Below, piece by piece: positions 8,519 to 17,158 of a DNA stretch of 64,000 nucleotides. Location of the stretch: assembly GCF_000316625.1 (NCBI RefSeq), contig NC_019676.1, positions 2,202,501 through 2,266,500 of the forward strand, read 5' to 3'. The DNA is from Nostoc sp. PCC 7107 (GTDB lineage: Bacteria > Cyanobacteriota > Cyanobacteriia > Cyanobacteriales > Nostocaceae). The notes under the pieces were generated by a model. That model was not told where the DNA came from. It saw only the letters and a list, made by a program, of their open reading frames with translations, and ran no database searches. Position numbers and translations under genes: made by a program. Position 1 is the first letter of the stretch. Each line of letters begins with the position of its first letter.

Positions 8519-8683
8519 TACTTCAGCCGATTAGGAAATGCTATATCAGGTTTCATTTGTGGTAGTTTATCTGCGTTAATACTCACTACAGCCTCAGATT
8601 CATCGTTGTCATCTCAAGTCGCATATACAGTTAATGTTCCCAGTATCACCAACTCTGGTGTCCGAAATGATACGCATCTCTAA
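8519..8683 (+). pseudogene. Possible fragment of a secreted protein gene
   Basis: A frame without ATG, GTG or TTG start reads through a hydrophobic stretch and small polar residues (FICGSLSALILTTASDS, then SLSSQVAYTVNVPS) and stops at 8681-8683. The pattern is that of a signal peptide followed by a mature N-terminus. It may be a decayed gene start, or chance. I recognise no family with certainty. Confidence 0.25.
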
Positions 8684-8743
8684 AATTAATGATCAAGGAT
8701 GACCTTTACGGGTGATTCTGTAATTTAGACATGTTGTAGCTGA

Positions 8744-10726
8744 TCAACTCTCTGTCGCTAACCAAGCGCGTAAAACTTCTGCTACTGTCCAAGCTTGGGC
8801 AGTACATCCACGCGGAGTCATCGGTGCATCCCCATCAAAAATCTCGCTGAGACTACCAACACCGTGTACTGTGAGATGATTAGCCATTGGTTCGAGAAAT
8901 TGCCGCGCCTGTTGTGGATTTTTGTAGACGCGCAGATGAGCGAGGACAAATGACCCCAACAGCCAACCCCAGACTGTTCCTTGGTGGTATGCTCCATCGC
9001 GTTGATACTGATCACCACCGTATATTCCCTGATATTGAGGATGGTCGGGAGAAAGCGATCGCAATCCATGAGAAGTCAGCAGCATTCGTCCACAAACTTC
9101 TACGACGCTTTTTTGTTGGGCTGGGGTGAGGGGGCTTTCTGGTAAAGACACAGCAAAAATTTGATTGGGACGCAACGCCCCATCATCACCACCAGGACTA
9201 TCGATTACGTCATAGCAATAACCTTGCTCCTCATTCCAAAAGCGCGAAAATCTAGCTAAAGCACGGTCTGCCATTGCCTCATACTCTTGATGCGGTTTAC
9301 CCAGTTGACGGGCAAACTTGGCCATTGTGCGTAAGGCATTATACCAAAGGGCATTAACTTCAATTGGTTTGCCAATTCGCGGTGTTACTACCCAATCTCC
9401 AACTTTGGCATCCATCCAAGTCAGTTGTGTACCTGTCACACCTGCATAAAGTAAGCCATCTGTAGGATCAAGGTGGATATCATAGCGTGTGCCGCGACAG
9501 TGCCAATAAATGATATCTACCAGGACAGGAAACAACTCACTTAGTAAATTATCGTCGTTTGTGGCGTTGTCATAAGCGCGAATTGCTTCAAAGAACCAAA
9601 GTGTAGCATCGACTGTATTGTATTCTGGTTGCTCACCCGCATCGGGAAAGCGATTGGGTAGCATTCCCTGGTTTACATACTTAGCAAAAGTCCGGATAAT
9701 TGCCCGTGCGACCTCTGGACGACCAGTAGCAATTGTCAACCCAGATAGACTAATCATTGTGTCTCGTCCCCAATCACTAAACCAGGGATAACCCGCAATG
9801 ATAGTTTTGCCGTGAGCTTCTTCTGGGACTGGGCGGTCAACAATAAACTGGTCAGCAGCTAGTACCAGATGGTTAATCCAGGCGGGAGACTCCTGAGCAT
9901 CCAGGGGGCGATTACTTTGCCAAAGTTCTGTTAGTTTCTGCTCTTGAGTGCGGCGTAATTTGAGTGCGGTTTCACTGTGCAAATCTGCTAGTTTTACTGT
10001 ACTGGCGACAAAGGTGACTGCTTCTCCAGGATTGAGTTTCACGGCAAAAGTGCCAGCGTGGAGATGATCTTCTCTGTCGTTCAAGCCCCGATAACGCTCA
10101 ACTGCCAAGTCAAAGTTATAGTACCAATTGTGAACGAGTGAAGCGCTGCCCTGATCACTCAACAAATAAAATGGTGTCGCACTGGAATCAGCAGTTATGC
10201 AAATCCCTTGTTCTACCTGCTCAATAGACATTTGCCAGCCGTTGCTGTGGGTGTCACTGTGATAATCACGGTAGTTGACCATTGCTTTGAGTGTCAGGTG
10301 CAAAGGTTGGGTAGCACGCCGCAGAACATATTGGATATATGTTGTGTTTGCGCCTTGCTGCATCCAGATGCGCTTTTCTAACAAAGCATCCGCCACAGCA
10401 AAACACCAGAGGGGAATTGCACCTTCTAAAGCAAAAGATTCAATGTGTCGATAACCGTGGGGGCTAACAATTTGATCTGCCCAACGATTTGTATGTAGGG
10501 GATAATAGCGATCGCCATACAAAACGGTTTCATCTAATTTTGCCAGCAGTAAAGTACGACCTAATGGTGGCTGTAATGCTGCTACAAGTAAACCGTGATA
10601 GCGACGGGTTAGCAACCCAGTCACAGTCCCAGAAGCGTAACCACCTATGCCATTGGTGACTAACCATTCCCGTGTCTCTGCGGTGTCGAGATTGCCACAG
10701 ATTTCCCGCCCAAATTCCATATACAT
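8744..10726 (-). CDS. Amylo-alpha-1,6-glucosidase / glycogen debranching enzyme-type protein
   Basis: 660 aa. The N-terminal domain opens with the family signature EWLVTNGIGGYASGTVTG, LTRRYHGLLVAAL. The C-terminal (alpha/alpha)6 barrel carries SDWGRDTMISLSGL near residue 320, MLPNRFPD, YNTVDATLWFFEA, VEVNALWYNAL-type sequence and YHQGTVWGWLLG. These are the marks of the prokaryotic GDE/GH133 family, which removes alpha-1,6 branches from glycogen. The third codon ATG (MEFGREICG) is an equally good start. It fits a storage-glucan function together with glgA at 28949, though the two are 18 kb apart. Not linked to other glg genes here. Confidence 0.92.
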   Translation of the reverse strand: MYMEFGREICGNLDTAETREWLVTNGIGGYASGTVTGLLTRRYHGLLVAALQPPLGRTLLLAKLDETVLYGDRYYPLHTNRWADQIVSPHGYRHIESFALEGAIPLWCFAVADALLEKRIWMQQGANTTYIQYVLRRATQPLHLTLKAMVNYRDYHSDTHSNGWQMSIEQVEQGICITADSSATPFYLLSDQGSASLVHNWYYNFDLAVERYRGLNDREDHLHAGTFAVKLNPGEAVTFVASTVKLADLHSETALKLRRTQEQKLTELWQSNRPLDAQESPAWINHLVLAADQFIVDRPVPEEAHGKTIIAGYPWFSDWGRDTMISLSGLTIATGRPEVARAIIRTFAKYVNQGMLPNRFPDAGEQPEYNTVDATLWFFEAIRAYDNATNDDNLLSELFPVLVDIIYWHCRGTRYDIHLDPTDGLLYAGVTGTQLTWMDAKVGDWVVTPRIGKPIEVNALWYNALRTMAKFARQLGKPHQEYEAMADRALARFSRFWNEEQGYCYDVIDSPGGDDGALRPNQIFAVSLPESPLTPAQQKSVVEVCGRMLLTSHGLRSLSPDHPQYQGIYGGDQYQRDGAYHQGTVWGWLLGSFVLAHLRVYKNPQQARQFLEPMANHLTVHGVGSLSEIFDGDAPMTPRGCTAQAWTVAEVLRAWLATES

Positions 10727-11390
10727 AAGAAAAATTGAGTGATTTTTTAGGTTATCACCAAAATCTACTCACTACAAAGCGCTATATATGCTTTGCTGTA
10801 CTAGTATCCTACCGTTATTTTGTCATATTAAATTTACTTAGACACGTACATAATAAATTTCAATGTGGCAAGTTGACCTTTTTCGGAGATACACAAACTA
10901 TGCCTAGTATTTTTTTGGACTCAAAGTAACAGTATTTAAACTTTTAGATTGGCAATTGCTGTCTTTATCTAACTACTGTCATCCATCTATTGATATGATT
11001 TCGGTAATTGATATTTATCTGTTCTCTATTTGGCGAATCCGTTCTTACCCAGGCTAGGCAGTTTCCACGTAAAGATAATCTGGACAAGACAGTAAATTTG
11101 CTGTTGTAAAAATGACTGTGTTATTCCAACTGTTTGCTGCAAAATATAAATTTCACAAAACTATAAGTATTTATTCACGGTATTTAAAGTTACCTTTCTA
11201 GAAAAAATGTTGTTTTCAATATTTAAATTTAGATTTAACTTATTTTTATGTTTAGATATTTAGCTTACCAAATCAGTATATTCAGTTAAGATTAAGCATG
11301 TTTTACTATTTAGTTGCTGGTTCTGGACTGCTAGACTCCCTGGATTAATTTCATTTTGTTATTCAATAGCTGTTAGCCCATATCGCTCCC
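10727..11390. other. AT-rich spacer, no gene seen
   Basis: About 660 bases between the divergent debranching enzyme gene and the 170-aa gene. Composition is AT-rich with runs of A and T. The 64-codon frame at 10735-10929 has no domain-like features. Promoters for both flanking genes must lie here, but I cannot assign them. Confidence 0.6.
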
Positions 11391-11903
11391 ATGCTGACCT
11401 ATCATCGCAAGCCTGTGTGCTTATCACTAATTTCCACCGACCTGCCATTCTGGTCAGTGGTAGAAACTGCCGGAACACTGTATCAAAAAGATACTGAACG
11501 ATTTCATTTACTGTTAACTGCACCGCCTCTAATTACCTGTGAAGTCGAAACTTCTCCAAGTACAGAGGCAACTTTGCCCCACAGAACAAATACTGCCTAC
11601 GTTCCCAGCAGCCCTAGAATTTTGTGGCTGGAAATTTCTCCATATCGGGTGATTATGACTATGCAAGGTAATTGTCAAGTAAGTTACCGCCACTTCTGGG
11701 AACAAGGCGTATATGGTGTTAGCCGTTATTGGTTGCCAACGGAATCATTACAACCACATAATCCGATTCGCTTACGCAATTTTACGAAAACATTAACACT
11801 CGCTGGCAAGCAATTTCCCGAACACTTGCGGCTAGAATATGAATTGTGGGCAGAAAAAGTCCAACTGGGATGTTACATCCTCAATTTAGAAATTAAACAC
11901 TGA
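11391..11903 (+). CDS. Conserved cyanobacterial hypothetical protein
   Basis: 170 aa, no recognised motif. There is no signal peptide or membrane segment. The N-terminal third contains a low-complexity Thr/Ser/Pro linker (SPSTEATLPHRTNTAYVPSS). The C-terminal part (LWLEISPYRVIMTMQGNCQVSYRHF onward) alternates hydrophobic and polar residues, suggesting a beta-rich fold. The start ATG directly follows CTCCC, so it lacks a good ribosome binding site. Codon use matches the neighbours. It stands alone, with a strong terminator more than 300 bases downstream. I do not recognise the family. Confidence 0.72.
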   Translation: MLTYHRKPVCLSLISTDLPFWSVVETAGTLYQKDTERFHLLLTAPPLITCEVETSPSTEATLPHRTNTAYVPSSPRILWLEISPYRVIMTMQGNCQVSYRHFWEQGVYGVSRYWLPTESLQPHNPIRLRNFTKTLTLAGKQFPEHLRLEYELWAEKVQLGCYILNLEIKH

Positions 11904-12211
11904 TAATTCCAACTTTTTGATCATGCCTTTCCCAAACTAGAATTGGGGAAGGCTAAAATTACCAATCTTTACTTTGTTGCTCTCCAAAAACTTATAGCCA
12001 GCTTGTTTAAAGGTGATAACGTGAGTCTCCAACAAAGTCGCACTGGCGAAAACAGGCCGCATCTCTAGGTTTTGAGTTGGTTGACCAGTCCTTATCTCAT
12101 CCGTTGGTTGAGGATGTTTCTTAGGAGGTTTGTCAAATTCACGTTAATTAAGAGCAATACTAAAGAAGTGAAACACAAAAATATTAACCATTTTTTTATT
12201 CCTAACAAAAA

Positions 12212-12248
12212 AAGAAAAGAGGGATTGAACAACCCCTCTTTTCTTTTT
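12212..12248. terminator. Strong bidirectional terminator between the 170-aa gene and the cupin gene
   Basis: AAAAGAGGG (12215-12223) pairs with CCCTCTTTT, loop of about ten bases, with T-rich tracts on the 3' side on both strands. It lies between convergent genes. The rest of the 11904-12270 spacer shows no gene. The 69-codon plus-strand frame there runs through this terminator and is rejected. Confidence 0.85.
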
Positions 12249-12270
12249 ATGGAAATCACATTATCTAGAT

Positions 12271-12633
12271 TTACGCTTTGATGACGACAGGCTCATATCC
12301 AGCATCATAAGGTGTCACCACAGAGATAAATATCAAGGGTTCATCGCTATGATTGAAAACACCGTGAACAAACTGAATTGGTGCTACAACCACATCACCT
12401 GCTGTAATTATTTTGCGAGTACCTTCTTGATCTAAATAATATTGACCACTACCGGATAAGATTGTCCAGGTATCTTGACCATTCGGATGAATGTGCGCTC
12501 CAATTTCTTGGCCGGGTTTAACATACCAAGCAACAACAACCGCATCTGGTGATTCCGTCACAACTGAACGGATTGGCTCACTGTCTGTGGGTTGAAAAAA
12601 ATCTGCGCTCTTGAAAATCCTATCTATATTCAT
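12271..12633 (-). CDS. Single-domain cupin protein
   Basis: 120 aa from the ATG at 12633 (MNIDRIFKSADFF). A frame-extending upstream start would add 20 residues without cupin character. Cupin motif 1 is visible as PGQEIGAHIHPNGQDTWTIL (metal ligands His, His and a downstream Gln/Glu position) and motif 2 as the region around DVVVAPIQFVHGVFN with a third His. Such small cupins bind a divalent metal and act as sugar or small-molecule isomerases, dioxygenases or sensors. Nothing in the context points to one substrate. The protein is cytoplasmic. It is followed by a strong hairpin terminator on its 3' side. Confidence 0.88.
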   Translation of the reverse strand: MNIDRIFKSADFFQPTDSEPIRSVVTESPDAVVVAWYVKPGQEIGAHIHPNGQDTWTILSGSGQYYLDQEGTRKIITAGDVVVAPIQFVHGVFNHSDEPLIFISVVTPYDAGYEPVVIKA

Positions 12634-12689
12634 TTTTCTACTAATCCATACTTGAACAAAATGTAAATGGAGAATTTTCGGTACAAGCC

Positions 12690-12808
12690 CCACCCCTTCA
12701 GGGCTGAATTAATCCAAAATACTCGCTGCGCTGCGTACGCTTCTCTAACGCTGCACTATCAAGAGTGTGGAGTCAATCCAAAATCCAAAATCGTCAATCC
12801 AAAATTGA
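12690..12808. repeat. Short dispersed palindromes and TCCAAAA heptamer (STRR) repeats
   Basis: The stretch contains CCCCACCCCTTCAGGGCT, a GC-rich palindromic piece CTCGCTGCGCTGCGTACGC, and from 12773 several TCCAAAA heptamers separated by short spacers. These are known repeat types of heterocystous cyanobacteria. This is not a CRISPR array: the units are too short and there are no spacers of even length. Confidence 0.75.
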
Positions 12809-12821
12809 TTGACATTTTCAA

Positions 12822-13625
12822 TCAAGAAGATGGCAATGCAACTTTCAATCGTTTCAACATAGTTTCTCGTGCTTGCATTGCGAGGTCATCATCTAACGGT
12901 TTCAAGCTGATGGGTTGTTGATATTTCAGCCGCAACGCTGTTTGAATTAACCAATCAGCCACAAAGGGGTTTTTGGGTAATAAGGGGCCGTGAGAATAAG
13001 TTGCGATCGCATTCTGATAAAATGCGCCTTCTGTACCATCTTCACCATTATTGCCTAAACCATACACCACGCGCCCCAAGGCTTCTACTTTGCCTAATTT
13101 GGTGCGTCCACCGTGATTTTCAAACCCAACGAGATAGGGTTTGCGACCTGTCATTTCTGCTAAATCTTGTGCTAGGCGTGAGGCTGTGACTTCAATTACC
13201 AAGTTACCAATGCAACGTTTGGTATTTTCCCCAGGATGAATTGAAACTAAATCGAGGATTCCTAACCCATCAATCCGCTGTCCCAGTCCTGGTTCGTAAT
13301 AATGTCCTAAAAGTTGGGGTGAACCGCAGGTAAAAACTCCTGGTGTCCCATTTTCGATTTTTTCGCGCATTGCATCGGCTTTCGCCCCTTGCAAGTCACG
13401 CATGACAATTTCTTGCTGACGGTCTTGTGCGCCACCACCCACAATTACATCGACAGCTTTGATATCTTCGGCGGTGGAGTTTTGGTCTAGAGGTAATATT
13501 TTAACCGTGTATCCCCGCCACTGGGCGCGACGTTCTATTGTAATTACATTACCGCGATCGCCATAAGTACTCATCAAGGTCGGATACAACCAACCAATTG
13601 TTAATTCTAATTGTTCAGAACTCAT
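12822..13625 (-). CDS. gatD: Lipid II isoglutaminyl synthase, glutaminase subunit GatD
   Basis: 267 aa, class I glutamine amidotransferase of the CobB/CobQ type. GatD releases ammonia from glutamine for MurT, which amidates the D-Glu of the peptidoglycan stem peptide. The nucleophile is Cys100 in GVFTCGSPQLLGHYY, and the catalytic His212 lies in YSHGPLLPKNP, a stretch nearly invariant in GatD. The start LTIGWLYPTLMSTYGDRGN is typical. Its expected partner murT is at 14814-16151 on the same strand but separated by an oppositely oriented unknown gene. The enzyme is cytoplasmic. The last residues (LKRLKVALPSS) run into a TCCAAAA repeat. Confidence 0.88.
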   Translation of the reverse strand: MSSEQLELTIGWLYPTLMSTYGDRGNVITIERRAQWRGYTVKILPLDQNSTAEDIKAVDVIVGGGAQDRQQEIVMRDLQGAKADAMREKIENGTPGVFTCGSPQLLGHYYEPGLGQRIDGLGILDLVSIHPGENTKRCIGNLVIEVTASRLAQDLAEMTGRKPYLVGFENHGGRTKLGKVEALGRVVYGLGNNGEDGTEGAFYQNAIATYSHGPLLPKNPFVADWLIQTALRLKYQQPISLKPLDDDLAMQARETMLKRLKVALPSS

Positions 13626-13965
13626 AACTCTTTACTGATAACTGATAATTTATAACTTTTTTCTCTCTATGGTTGCAGAATCCGGCGCATATCCACAACC
13701 GGAGACGCTGGGGTCAGCATATCGTAAATCCGTCCTCGGTAATGGGTTTGGTAGTTAAAATTTTTGGCTGGATGTATAGCAATTGTTGCCAGGTTTCAGT
13801 ATTTTAGGTCACAGTTTTGTAATTGTCAGACAGCCATAATCTCCACAGGTAACTGTAAATTTACTAAATGCTGGGTAAACAGTTACACATTTTTGTGCAA
13901 ATTTCCGAAAAAGTTAACCTTGTTTAACTAAGCAACAAATTGTGAATATCTAAAATGGAGATTAT
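13626..13965. other. Spacer between gatD and the divergent unknown gene
   Basis: About 340 bases. It serves as upstream region for both gatD (minus) and the 259-aa gene (plus), and it includes a small frame at 13667-13795 listed separately. ATGGAG is suitably placed before the 259-aa gene. Confidence 0.6.
13667..13795 (-). pseudogene. Possible small-gene remnant (about 42 codons)
   Basis: The frame has no ATG near its beginning but reads IHPAKNFNYQTHYRGRIYDM, then LTPASPVVDMRRILQP before a TAG. The composition is protein-like rather than random, with a YRG motif as in small cyanobacterial proteins. The sequence upstream carries a stop, so this is either a remnant or a gene with an unusual start. 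I do not recognise the family with confidence. Confidence 0.3.
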
Positions 13966-14745
13966 ATGCAAGCAATTGAAGCTCCTAATTTGACGGTAAT
14001 TGCCTTTGAAAATGCAGTTCCTCTGTCTCAACTACCTTCTGTGTGGCAGGATATTGCTAAAGGATTGGCAAATGTGGGCATCTCAGATATACAAAGCTAT
14101 GTTGAGATGGCACAGTTATTTCAATATAAGTTAGAACAGGGTGATGTTGACTTATTTAACGAACATCCAGAACTAGAATATCTCAAATCTTCATTCTCAG
14201 AGCTATTGGGAAAGTTAGCTTGGGAAACCCTAGAATTTTATGGTTATGACTTTATCAAAACTAGCTATCCAGATTTTACTACGCTGCTTGAATATGTAGA
14301 ATCAAAGGGGGAAGAGTTTGCCAATGAAGTAAAAGTAGCTCGAATAGGCATAGAACTTTTCCAAGAGTTTGGCTATGAACTACCAGCTAGTTTTTATCAT
14401 GTGCATCTAGCACCAATTTACCGCGATCATGTATTTGAAGAACGCGCTTTAAGGTTTGATAAGCGGGATATCAAACATAAGCGTTCTTGGGATGCGATAT
14501 TACACGCAGGTAAGGTTTTTGCGATGCAAATGAAGGTGCAAAGTATCGCCTCCAAATATGGCTTTACTTATCAGCATGGTTGTGGTTGCAATTCTCATTT
14601 ATCTTCTATTGATACATCTCACGGGGTATTTGAGTATGAATTCAATCCCGAAAAGCGTCAACGGTGGTTGAGAAGTTTTATCTGGACTGCTTGGTATGAA
14701 TACGCTTTCTTTCCTATTGTCCCGAATACCAGTTATTTAGTGTAG
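13966..14745 (+). CDS. Uncharacterised protein with C-terminal HGCGC motif
   Basis: 259 aa, start supported by ATGGAG about 7 bases upstream. There is no signal peptide. The first 150 residues are mostly helical and acidic. Near residue 205 lies QHGCGCNSHLSS, with Cys, Cys and His close together, which could bind a metal. The C-terminus is rich in Trp, Tyr and Phe (RSFIWTAWYEYAFFPIVP). It is inserted between gatD and murT in the opposite orientation. I recognise no family and infer no function. The metal-binding idea rests only on this motif. Confidence 0.75.
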   Translation: MQAIEAPNLTVIAFENAVPLSQLPSVWQDIAKGLANVGISDIQSYVEMAQLFQYKLEQGDVDLFNEHPELEYLKSSFSELLGKLAWETLEFYGYDFIKTSYPDFTTLLEYVESKGEEFANEVKVARIGIELFQEFGYELPASFYHVHLAPIYRDHVFEERALRFDKRDIKHKRSWDAILHAGKVFAMQMKVQSIASKYGFTYQHGCGCNSHLSSIDTSHGVFEYEFNPEKRQRWLRSFIWTAWYEYAFFPIVPNTSYLV

Positions 14746-14813
14746 GGAGTGAGAAAGATGAGGGAAATGAGAAAGATGATCAAAAATTTTCTCAATTCCC
14801 AATTCCCCATTTC

Positions 14814-16151
14814 CTAAAGAATTTTTCTGCCAGTTAGGATTTCGCGCACTTCTAACATGGCAGAATAAGTAGGAAGAATATGTAAGGTTTCGTTGTCTGC
14901 TGTATTTGCTAGTGCAGTTGCGATCGCATGGCGTAAATCTGCTTCTACAATTAAGTTTAAATTACTCTCCAGAGACTTTTCGCTGTAACGGAGACGTAAA
15001 GCCATATCATAAACGCGATCGCCGCTGACTACAATAGTTCCGCCACGTTCGACTAATTTTTCTGTATCCACATCCCAAATCCAGGATACATCAGTCCCAT
15101 CGGGAGTGCGATCGTTCAAAACCATTAGTGTAGTTTTATCTGTACTTTGATTCACTACTCTAATAGTTTCATTAGTCCCTACAGGATTTTTTGATAATAA
15201 AATTCTGACCTTTTTACCATCAATAACTAAATCTTCTGCGCGACCAAAAGCCGCTTGGAAGTTGTTAATAGTATCTCTAATTGTGGCTTCATCAACGCCT
15301 AATTCAATCGCAGCAGTAGCCGCCGCTAAAGTATTATATTTGTTATACAAACCAACCAGAATTTGACCCCAATCACTACTTTCTAGGGTTGGTTTACTCT
15401 TACTAAAACCGCAACTGGGACAAGTAAAATCTCCCAAGTGAGACAAGTAAACGCCTTTGTAATCTAAAGAATGCCCACAATTGGGACAGTAAATAGAATC
15501 AACAGCGTGTTGAATCGATTCCAGATATTGTTCTGGTTCATTCAAACCAAAGAATAACACCCGTTGCGGTAACTGCTGACCGAGGTGAGATAAAGTCGGG
15601 TCATCAGCATTGGGAATTACTACCGTTTCCTTGGGAAGAGTCGAAATCACCTTTGTCCAGCGTTTGCTGATGGTGTCTACTTCCCCGTACCTGTCGAGTT
15701 GGTCGCGGAACAAGTTTAAACATAGGATAATTCGTGGCTGGAGTGGTGCTAAAACCTTCGGTACAATATTTTCGTCTACTTCCAGAATGGCGTAGTCAGC
15801 CGCCAGTGTCCCCACCAAGTTAGTATTTTCTAGTAAGGCTGTCATCAAACCATTTTCGAGGTTTGCACCGGTGGAGTTGTGCGCGACGCGATAGCCTTTG
15901 CGTTCGAGAATTGTTTTTAACAGCAGCGACGTAGTTGTTTTACCATTTGTCCCAGCAATGATAATTACGCCATTTTTCACCTGCTGACTCAATAATTGCA
16001 ACAGTCGAGGTTCAATTCTACGGGCAATTGACCCTGGTAATACACTAGCAGCACCTAGACGCAGCGATCGCACTGCAAATGTTACAGTTTTTGCCGCTGA
16101 TACTGCAAAACCTAGTCGCACTCTATCTATCAGTTTGATTTTCTTTCCCAC
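14814..16151 (-). CDS. murT: Lipid II isoglutaminyl synthase, Mur ligase-like subunit MurT
   Basis: 445 aa. The Mur-ligase central domain has the ATP loop AGTNGKTTT at 66-74 and DENIVPKVL/NLFRDQLDRYGEVD in the expected order. A zinc-ribbon insert follows with Cys222, Cys225, Cys244 and Cys247 (CPNC and CPSC), characteristic of MurT and absent from MurC-F. The C-terminal DUF1727-type domain contains LNDRTPDGTDVSWIWDVDTE. MurT binds the D-Glu carboxylate of lipid II and uses ammonia from GatD. The distance of about 1.2 kb to gatD, with a gene in between on the opposite strand, is unusual because the pair is normally adjacent. Confidence 0.9.
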   Translation of the reverse strand: MGKKIKLIDRVRLGFAVSAAKTVTFAVRSLRLGAASVLPGSIARRIEPRLLQLLSQQVKNGVIIIAGTNGKTTTSLLLKTILERKGYRVAHNSTGANLENGLMTALLENTNLVGTLAADYAILEVDENIVPKVLAPLQPRIILCLNLFRDQLDRYGEVDTISKRWTKVISTLPKETVVIPNADDPTLSHLGQQLPQRVLFFGLNEPEQYLESIQHAVDSIYCPNCGHSLDYKGVYLSHLGDFTCPSCGFSKSKPTLESSDWGQILVGLYNKYNTLAAATAAIELGVDEATIRDTINNFQAAFGRAEDLVIDGKKVRILLSKNPVGTNETIRVVNQSTDKTTLMVLNDRTPDGTDVSWIWDVDTEKLVERGGTIVVSGDRVYDMALRLRYSEKSLESNLNLIVEADLRHAIATALANTADNETLHILPTYSAMLEVREILTGRKIL

Positions 16152-16396
16152 TTTTTTTACCTTAATCTTCTGATGGTTAGTAATTAATGTAGTTGTAAAT
16201 TTAATCTTGTGAGTTTAGCGAATCTTGACTCAAAAAGCCAGCACCGAGAAAGTATGAAGTGTGAAAAAGAAATTTCAGACTTCATCCTTAAGACGTTATC
16301 TTAAAAAATAGTGCGCGGGTGTAATTACATATCCAGCCCAGGTTGCCGAATTCAGCACCAACTTACAACAAGTCGTAGCTTGCAAGGTTTCTTTTG

Positions 16397-16984
16397 ATGA
16401 ATAGTACAAAGTTGATTTTTTTACAAAAACAAATGGCTGACTGGCGACGGTTGGTATCAAAATGCCTGTTGTTGCTTGTGTGTTTACTGATGTTCACTAT
16501 CAAGCCGGCTTTTGCTGGGATTAATGATGATCTTTACGATGGCAATATGTTTGTCGTTTATGCTGGCAATGGTTCCTTAGTACCGCCAAGACAGACACTA
16601 GCACAGACTTTAACAGAACATAAACCTGCATTTTTAGCATTTTATGTTGATGACAGCAGCGATTGCAAAAAATATGCCATTGTCATTTCTCGCGTCCAGG
16701 AGTTTTACGGACGAGTAGCAGAGATAATCCCAATTGATGTTGATACAATTCCCGTTAAAGAAAAATATGATCCGACAGAACCAGGATATTACTATTCTGG
16801 GGGTGTGCCGCAGGTTGTGGTGTTTAATCAGTCAGGCGAAGTGTTGTTAAACAAAAAAGGTCAAGTACCCTTTGAGGAAATAGACGATAAATTCCGAGAG
16901 GTGTTTGATTTATTACCGCGTTCTGAATCGGTGGAATTAAAACGGCGTTCTTTCAACGAATTTAGTAGTGAGTTAGCTAAATAA
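16397..16984 (+). CDS. Thioredoxin-fold lumenal protein, probably related to photosystem I accumulation
   Basis: 195 aa. I use the ATG at 16397 rather than the TTG just before. A signal or membrane segment is clear (CLLLLVCLLMFTIKPAFA, cleavage after Ala40). The mature part is thioredoxin-like (LAFYVDDSSDCKKYAIVISRVQEFYG, then a GGVPQVVVFNQSGEVL cis-Pro segment), but the usual CXXC is reduced to a single Cys90, so it is not a disulfide reductase of the normal kind. Cyanobacterial proteins of this make-up are annotated as thylakoid-membrane PSI accumulation factors. That assignment is from memory of the family, so I give it moderate weight. A hairpin terminator follows. Confidence 0.8.
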   Translation: MNSTKLIFLQKQMADWRRLVSKCLLLLVCLLMFTIKPAFAGINDDLYDGNMFVVYAGNGSLVPPRQTLAQTLTEHKPAFLAFYVDDSSDCKKYAIVISRVQEFYGRVAEIIPIDVDTIPVKEKYDPTEPGYYYSGGVPQVVVFNQSGEVLLNKKGQVPFEEIDDKFREVFDLLPRSESVELKRRSFNEFSSELAK

Positions 16985-16988
16985 CTGC

Positions 16989-17020
16989 CAGGGTAGACGG
17001 AAATGGTCTACCCTGATTTT
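16989..17020 (+). terminator. Rho-independent terminator after the thioredoxin-fold gene
   Basis: CAGGGTAGAC (16989-16998) pairs with GTCTACCCTG (17006-17015), loop of seven bases, followed by ATTTTTAG. It starts five bases after the stop codon. Confidence 0.85.
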
Positions 17021-17104
17021 TAGTACTGTCGGCTACTGCATTCCCATTCATCCAAAGGATAATGTTTAAATAACCTGTTGTCACAACTGCGGGAATTAAT
17101 TAAT

Positions 17105-17155
17105 AGTCTCAAGTTAAAAACTATTGACTATTGACCCTTGACCCTTGACTAATAA
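17105..17155. repeat. TTGACTA/TTGACCC tandem heptamers before the 202-aa gene
   Basis: Units ACTATTGACTATTGACCC then TTGACCCTTGACTAA recur with a seven-base step just upstream of the start codon at 17159. A similar TCATTAGTCATTGGTCAA set lies upstream of wecB at 34083-34135. Confidence 0.65.
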
Positions 17156-17158
17156 CTG

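Larger units (their letters stand above)
7794..8743. other. 950-bp repeat-rich spacer without a convincing gene
   Basis: The spacer lies between the divergent-side end of the histidine kinase and the end of the debranching enzyme gene. It holds two dispersed repeats (listed separately), an AT-rich core and a possible decayed coding fragment at 8519-8683. The 82-codon minus-strand frame at 7922-8170 has no domain-like composition and I do not accept it. Confidence 0.6.

Noticed and set aside
10735-10929. 64-codon plus-strand frame just after the debranching enzyme start
   Set aside because: No motif, AT-rich composition; lies where promoters are expected.
12072-12281. 69-codon plus-strand frame
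   Set aside because: Runs through the strong bidirectional terminator at 12212-12248; poly-Lys/Phe composition.
12773-12808. Short repeated units that might suggest a CRISPR array
   Set aside because: They are seven-base TCCAAAA tandem repeats without spacers of regular length; no cas genes are present.
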